From Kribbella flavida DSM 17836 (lineage in GTDB: Bacteria; Actinomycetota; Actinomycetes; Propionibacteriales; Kribbellaceae), in the NCBI RefSeq assembly GCF_000024345.1, contig NC_013729.1, forward strand, positions 1,054,001-1,118,000: a stretch of DNA of 64,000 bases, in the 5' to 3' direction. This document shows, piece by piece, positions 59,866-64,000 of the stretch. A program made the position numbers and the translations under genes. The notes beneath the pieces were generated by a model. It was not told the DNA's origin, ran no database searches, and saw only the letters and a program-made list of their open reading frames with translations. The first letter of the stretch is position 1. Every line of letters starts with the position of its first letter.

Positions 59866-60045
59866 TGTGGACAACGGCTGCCCGAGCGCCGAACGGCCCC
59901 GTCGCCGATCGGCCGGCTGCTGGCCACCGGCAACTTGCGTCCACCGCGTTCGACGGGTCCGCTGCCACGGCCGAAAGGCGAGGTGCGAACGACGCAGCAG
60001 TCGGGCGACCTGCTCGAGCAACTGCGCGACGAGGAACGCTCCTGA
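59866..60045 (+). pseudogene. 5'-truncated VapB-type antitoxin remnant
   Basis: The frame ending at TGA 60043-60045 reads RRTAPSPIGRLLATGNLRPP and ends GDLLEQLRDEERS, the typical toxin-binding C-terminal half of a Phd/VapB antitoxin. No in-frame start or DNA-binding half precedes it: the intact SDR gene ends at 59857, so the N-terminal half has been lost. Its stop overlaps the toxin ATG (TGATG), as in a normal pair. A GTG at 59867 opens a different frame with no resemblance to antitoxins. Confidence 0.65.
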
Positions 60046-60440
60046 TGATCTACCTCGCCACGGCGGCCCTGGTGAAGCTGGTTCGCCGCGAGGTGCCCTC
60101 GGACGCGCTGACCGACTGGCTGAACGACCGGATGGACCTGCCGCTGGTGTCTTCCGCGCTGGCAGAGATCGAGCTGCCCCGTGCGCTCCGGCGAACGGAG
60201 CCCGCACTCCTGGCGGCAGTGCCGGCCGTACTGTCTCGGCTGGCGGTGTACGAGATCGACGAGCAGGTGCGGGCAACGGCTGCGGCGTACGCCGACCCGT
60301 TGATCCGCCCGCTGGACGCGATCCACCTCGCGACGGCCCATGCCGTGCTCGCCGACGACCTCACGGCCTTCGTCACCTACGACCGGCGCTTGCTCGCTTC
60401 CGCTGAGACGCTCGGCCTGCCGACCGCCTGCCCGGTCTGA
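60045..60440 (+). CDS. PIN-domain VapC-like protein lacking catalytic Asp5
   Basis: The 131-residue PIN protein keeps Glu43 (AEIELPRALR), Asp91 (RPLDAIHLATA) and Asp113 (VTYDRRLL). The first and most conserved metal ligand, normally Asp in YLDTSALVK, is Ala5 (MIYLATAALVKLV; codon GCC at 60057-60059, one base from GAC). Loss of this residue inactivates characterised PIN toxins. With the antitoxin truncated, the open toxin frame could only persist if the product is harmless. Confidence 0.85.
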   Translation: MIYLATAALVKLVRREVPSDALTDWLNDRMDLPLVSSALAEIELPRALRRTEPALLAAVPAVLSRLAVYEIDEQVRATAAAYADPLIRPLDAIHLATAHAVLADDLTAFVTYDRRLLASAETLGLPTACPV

Positions 60441-60509
60441 GCGGGGGAGACCAGAGAGGGCGTTCCTTCCACGCGGTCGTGCGGGCCTCGGTTGGCCTAC
60501 GGCAACAGC

Positions 60510-61171
60510 TCATCTCGGCTGCAGGGACGGTGGCACGGGGCCGTGCAGGAGTTCGTAGAGGGCGTAGCCGGCGGAGTTCGGTTGGTGTACGCCGACGAAG
60601 ATCTGCTGTGCGGTCTGCGGCGTTGCCTTGCGCAGGATCGAGCCGTCGTCGGTGCCGTTGTGCCGGCAGCCGTCGTAGCGGTAGACGACGTCCTGGTCGT
60701 GGTGGCTGCCGTCGACGCGGAGGACGACGACGTCGTTGCCGGGGTGGGAACTGCAGGTCGGATCGCCGGTGGTGGGCCCGACGCCCACAGCTGCGGCGAC
60801 CAGGTTGCGAACCAGTCGCTCGGCCTCGCTGCCGATGAGCCGGGTGCTGGCCTTCAGCGGCGCGCGCATCGACGGATCGCCGGTGCGACCGGCCGGCGGG
60901 ATGGGAACACCGGCCATGGAGTAGCGGCAGACGCTCACGGCCCGAACCGCGCCAACCGACGCCAGCTGTCCGGGACCTGGAGCTGGACGTGATGGTAGGA
61001 CTCCCAGCGCCATCCATCCCGTGCCGGTGTCCCGAGCTCGGCCCCGGCCGGTACGGCGTCGGCGGTGGGCGGGGTCCGTGCAGTCAGCACGGTCGCGCCG
61101 ACCAGCAGGCCGGCGATCGCGGCGCCGGTCAGCGCGGCCGCCCTGACGCGGTAGAAGGTCCTTCGTGGCAT
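60510..61171 (-). pseudogene. Internally deleted, frameshifted paralogue of the 61182-62180 gene
   Basis: The 5' part (ATG 61171 to the stop at 60935, 78 codons) encodes a membrane anchor (ALTGAAIAGLLVGATVL) and DGWRWESYHHVQLQVPDSWR, matching residues 15-74 of the neighbour. The 3' part, in another frame of the same strand, resumes at VRAVSVCRYS and continues through GCRHNGTDDGS, matching neighbour residues 205-332. About 130 residues are missing at the join, and the frame is broken there. It is the last gene of the ECF sigma operon, 10 bp after the neighbour's stop. Confidence 0.75.
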
Positions 61172-61181
61172 GGCAGGCCCT

Positions 61182-62180
61182 TCAGTAGACCGGCGGCGGT
61201 GTGCCGATCAGCAGTTGGTGGAGCACATTGGTGACACCGTTCGGGAGATGAATGCCGATGAAGATCTGCCGTGCGGTGGCCGGGGTCAGTCGGCGAAGGG
61301 TCGAGCCGTCGTCCGTGCCGTTGTGGCGGCAGCCACCGTGGCGGTAGATCACGTCCTGGTTCCGGTTCGTGCCGTGGACCCGCAGGATGATCACCTCTCC
61401 GCCGGGGTCGGTTCCGCAGAGGCGGGATTCGGTGACCGTGGGGCCGGTGCCGGCCGGGGCGGCGATCAGGTCGCGGGTCAAGCGTTGCGCAGCGGCTCCG
61501 GTGAGGCGAGAACTGGACAGCAGCTCTGGTCTCCCGGTGGAGTACCGGCAGACGCTGACCGACGTGACGGTGCCGACCGCCTTGAGCCCGCCCTGAAACG
61601 GCGGACGCAGGACCTCGGCCCTGGCCAGTGCCGTCCGGGGATCGCAGCCGTAGCTGTCGACCGCGCCGATCACGCCGGCGGAAGCGAAGATCCGCTGCCG
61701 GAGGTCGTTGTCGCCGGTGGTCACGGTGATCAGTTGGCCGCCGATGGTCCGGGTTTCCCGGATCCAGCCGTCGGCGAGCCGGGCCAGGCCGGCCTCGGTG
61801 CCGCCGAAGATCACCGATGGGGCGATCTGGTGGACCGTCGGCGTGGGGCTCTGGCAGGTGATGAGCATCGCCAGGCGAGCGCCGCCTGGCCGCAGTACGA
61901 CCGGCGCCGGCTCCCGGTCGTGCTCGGGGCACTGAGGCGGTCCAGCCCACAGCTCCTGGCGCCAGCTCTTCGGCACCTGCAACTGGACGGTGCCGTAGGT
62001 CTCCCAGCGCCAGCCGTCCTTCGACGACGCCACCCGCGCCGCGACAGGTGGCTCGGCGTCGGCAGTGGCCGATTCTCGGGCGGTCAGCACGTTCACTCCG
62101 ACGAGCAGTCCGGCGATTGCGGCGCCGGTGAGCGCGACGGCAACGAGACGGGTCGAACCCTTGGCCGACGACTTGTTCAT
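61182..62180 (-). CDS. Membrane-anchored protein of unknown function, ECF operon
   Basis: The 332-residue protein has one N-terminal membrane helix (VAVALTGAAIAGLLVGVNVL) and an extracytoplasmic domain with DGWRWETYGTVQLQVPKSW, several Cys (CPEHD, LITCQ, SYGCDP, VSVCRY, RLCGTD, GGCRHNG) and GCRHNGTDDGSTLRRLTP near the end. The domain is shared with the protein at 62177-63298 and with the pseudogene at 60510-61171. I do not recognise a named family. ATG 62180 overlaps the preceding stop as ATGA, so it is cotranslated with the sigma-factor operon. Confidence 0.8.
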   Translation of the reverse strand: MNKSSAKGSTRLVAVALTGAAIAGLLVGVNVLTARESATADAEPPVAARVASSKDGWRWETYGTVQLQVPKSWRQELWAGPPQCPEHDREPAPVVLRPGGARLAMLITCQSPTPTVHQIAPSVIFGGTEAGLARLADGWIRETRTIGGQLITVTTGDNDLRQRIFASAGVIGAVDSYGCDPRTALARAEVLRPPFQGGLKAVGTVTSVSVCRYSTGRPELLSSSRLTGAAAQRLTRDLIAAPAGTGPTVTESRLCGTDPGGEVIILRVHGTNRNQDVIYRHGGCRHNGTDDGSTLRRLTPATARQIFIGIHLPNGVTNVLHQLLIGTPPPVY

Positions 62181-63298
62181 CGGGGCAACCTCTCCAGGAC
62201 CATCGGCTTGCCCATCAGGGGGTACGCAGCGCCGACCAGCGGCAGCAGCGCCGCCCTGGTCAGTCGGCGGTGGGTGCTTCCGTCGTCGATGCCGTTGAAA
62301 TCGCAGGTCGAGTGGCGGAGGGCGACCTGTTGCTCACCCGCGCTGCCGCGCAGGGTCAGCAGAATGTCGTCCCGCTCGTCCGGTGTCCGGCAGTTGTAGG
62401 GCTCATTCGGTCCCGAGCCCTCCGGCGCGGCACGCAGGGCGTCGGTCAACCGTCGCGCCTGGTCGCCGGTGATCTCGTCGCCGGCCGACAGTGCGGGGCC
62501 CCCGGCGCGAGAGTCGAAGGCGTACGCACAGACCTTGATCGAGCTCACCTCGCCGATTCCGGTCAGGCCCGGACCGCTCGGTGGCCGGCCGGCGGCCAGG
62601 AAGTCGGGCGCCGTCGGCGCGCAGCCGTAGGCGTCGGTGGTGCCGATCGGCTCCGCGGAGTCCAGGATGCGCCGGCGCAGCGCGGGATCGTTGCTGAACA
62701 CGGTGAGCCGGATCCCGTTGACGATGCGGACCTCGTCCGCCCAGCCGTGGTCGTACTGCGTCACCCCGGTCGTCCGGTTGCCCTCGCCGAACCACAGGTG
62801 CGGAACCCGTTCCGGCAGAGGGGAGACCGGTCCACAGTCGATCGTGAAGACCGCGCCGCGATAGGGGCGCCCGACGAGAGGCTGCCGGCGGGGGGCCGGG
62901 CGGTCTGTCGGCGTGCCTGCGGCGGCGAGGATCTCGCGGTCCGGGCAGGTCCACAGGTGGCTGTAGCTGGAATCCGCCCACCCGTCGGGCACCTGCACCT
63001 GCACCGTCCTGTACGACTCCCAGTGCCAGCCGTCGGCGGCCGGCTGGGAGGTGGCGGCAGGCGGCCCCGACGTGTCGTTGCCAAGAGCACCGATGCCGGT
63101 GATCGTCGTCGCGACCGCGGCGCACGCCAGGACGACGGCTGAGGCGGTGCGGGCCACCCGCCGTCGGCGCAGGCGGGTGTGGACGTCGGTCAGCAGAGTG
63201 TCGTCGGCGGGCGCGGAGTCCGCGTGGGTGGACAGGGCGCGGGTGATCAGCGCGCCGGTCGCCGGGTCGTCGGTCGGGTTCTTTGCGGGATCGCTCAC
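62177..63298 (-). CDS. Putative anti-sigma/sensor membrane protein, ECF operon
   Basis: The 373-residue protein has a soluble N-terminus of about 45 residues ending in RLRRRRVARTA, one membrane helix (SAVVLACAAVATTITGIGAL) and an extracytoplasmic domain with DGWHWESYRTVQVQVPDGW, the same opening as the two downstream paralogues. Its position directly after the sigma gene (GTGA overlap) and its single-pass topology suggest an anti-sigma or sensor role. No zinc anti-sigma (HxxxCxxC) motif is visible, so this is inference. Start GTG 63298. Confidence 0.75.
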   Translation of the reverse strand: MSDPAKNPTDDPATGALITRALSTHADSAPADDTLLTDVHTRLRRRRVARTASAVVLACAAVATTITGIGALGNDTSGPPAATSQPAADGWHWESYRTVQVQVPDGWADSSYSHLWTCPDREILAAAGTPTDRPAPRRQPLVGRPYRGAVFTIDCGPVSPLPERVPHLWFGEGNRTTGVTQYDHGWADEVRIVNGIRLTVFSNDPALRRRILDSAEPIGTTDAYGCAPTAPDFLAAGRPPSGPGLTGIGEVSSIKVCAYAFDSRAGGPALSAGDEITGDQARRLTDALRAAPEGSGPNEPYNCRTPDERDDILLTLRGSAGEQQVALRHSTCDFNGIDDGSTHRRLTRAALLPLVGAAYPLMGKPMVLERLPR

Positions 63299-63825
63299 AG
63301 CCGCTCGACCTCCTTCAGGGTGGCTCGCAGGGAACCGAGGGCACGGTGGATCTGGGAGCGGACCGTCGCCGCGGTGCAGCCGAGAACCTCGGCGATCTCC
63401 GCGTCGGGCAGGCCTTCGTAGTAGCGCAGGACGACGGCAGCACGCTGCCGGGTGGGTAGTGAGGCGCACAACCGCCAGACCGCGTCGGCATCGGCGTGCA
63501 ACACCGCGTGGTCGGCGCCGGTGGTGGATCCGCCGACGGCCGGTTCGCCGAGGTCGACGAAGACGGCCGGGTCGTCGACCGGGGTCTCCCGCCGGAAGAA
63601 CCGCCGCCAGCGGGAGATGTCGGCGTTCACGATGCAGCGCCGGACGTAGGCGTCGGGGTCGGCGCCGATCCGCGACCATCGCGGGTACGCCGCGACCAGC
63701 GCGTCCTGGACCGCCTCCTCGGCCCGGCCGCGGTCCCGGGTCACCAGATAGGCGAACCGCAACAACCCGGCACCCCGGTGCGACACCCAGGTGTCGAAAT
63801 CCGGTGGTCCGTCATCGGTGGTCAT
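63295..63825 (-). CDS. ECF RNA polymerase sigma factor (SigE family)
   Basis: The 176-residue sigma factor has region 2 (GLLRFAYLVTRDRGRAEEAV, QDALVAAYPRW, ending DAYVRRCIVNADISRWRR) and region 4 (LPTRQRAAVVLRYYEGLPDA, then EIAEVLGCTAATVRSQIHRA). It is of the SigE-type ECF class common in actinomycetes. ATG 63825 is preferred to GTG 63849 because a GGAGGGAC site lies just upstream. It heads an operon with two overlapping membrane-protein genes and a pseudogene, and probably directs its own transcription. Confidence 0.9.
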   Translation of the reverse strand: MTTDDGPPDFDTWVSHRGAGLLRFAYLVTRDRGRAEEAVQDALVAAYPRWSRIGADPDAYVRRCIVNADISRWRRFFRRETPVDDPAVFVDLGEPAVGGSTTGADHAVLHADADAVWRLCASLPTRQRAAVVLRYYEGLPDAEIAEVLGCTAATVRSQIHRALGSLRATLKEVERL

Positions 63826-63927
63826 CTGGTCCCTCCACGCCCTAACCACGCCGGCGGAGGACCAGACGTTGCACCGCTGGGGCGTGTCTTCCGATTCCCT
63901 GCCTACGGCCCGAGATCGGGAGACCCC

Positions 63928-64000
63928 CTAGTCCGATTCACCCACCGGAGCGGTCGGCAGGGCCAGCTTCTCGTCGGGCTTGGCGCTCAGCACGGTGGCG
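63928..64000 (-). CDS. Possible C-terminal end of an unidentified protein (partial)
   Basis: On the minus strand the frame entering from the right edge reads ATVLSAKPDEKLALPTAPVG then ESD and stops at TAG 63928-63930. The composition fits a real C-terminus, but 24 codons are too few to identify it, and the region 63826-63927 must then hold the sigma-factor promoter. Confidence 0.35.
   Translation of the reverse strand, partial: ATVLSAKPDEKLALPTAPVGESD

Overview
The window is about 64 kb of very GC-rich DNA with dense, often overlapping genes. Start codons are often GTG, overlaps of the ATGA/GTGA type are common, and mycothiol (mshA), CarD and SenX3-RegX3/PhoU genes are present. This indicates an actinomycete. 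The gene order (phoU, senX3/phoR-regX3/phoP, carD, ispD-ispF, cysS, rlmB) resembles Streptomyces. Together with the five YpfJ-type metallopeptidases it suggests a Propionibacteriales genome such as Kribbella; the genus is an inference.

Layout. 1-8.7 kb: the 5' part of a DctS/CitA-type sensor kinase divergent from a dicarboxylate symporter, a YgfZ protein, an asparaginase, an XRE regulator followed by an HbhA-like protein and a DUF2516 protein, and two secreted L,D-transpeptidases on either side of a macro-domain gene. 8.7-15.4 kb: typA, a TetR regulator, an SDR, mshA, a YbjN protein and phosphoglycerate mutase. A 162-bp terminal-inverted-repeat element lies after mshA. 15.5-27 kb: a SARP-type AfsR-like regulator facing a DrrAB-like exporter, phoU divergent from senX3-regX3, an iron-box siderophore-binding lipoprotein, an LpqE-like lipoprotein, carD, ispD and ispF.

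27-48.5 kb is an accessory block lying between ispF and cysS, which are neighbours in many actinobacteria. It holds a nitrilase/LysR pair and a Pls/PosA-type polyamino-acid synthetase coupled to an M1 aminopeptidase. It also holds five paralogous membrane-anchored zinc metallopeptidases interleaved with two DUF2207 membrane proteins, then a C39-like secreted peptidase, a GNAT acetyltransferase and a GH25 lysozyme. The theme is extracellular peptide and cell-wall chemistry, and this is the most likely place for an undescribed system.

48.5-64 kb: cysS-rlmB, an intact VapBC pair, a streptogrisin-like S1 protease, a PhoD phosphatase divergent from a second SARP/NB-ARC regulator, and TetR divergent from an acyl-CoA dehydrogenase and SDR. 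Next come a decayed VapBC pair (antitoxin truncated, toxin lacking its first catalytic Asp) and an ECF sigma-factor operon whose last paralogue is a pseudogene.

Fourteen genes have a TANNNT hexamer ending 6 or 7 nt before the start codon and no Shine-Dalgarno sequence, the signature of leaderless transcripts. Other regulatory signals are a PHO box, a DtxR/IdeR-type iron box, 11-bp direct repeats before the exporter, and dyads before the LysR, VapB, XRE and TetR loci. I saw no rRNA, tRNA, CRISPR array or insertion sequence.
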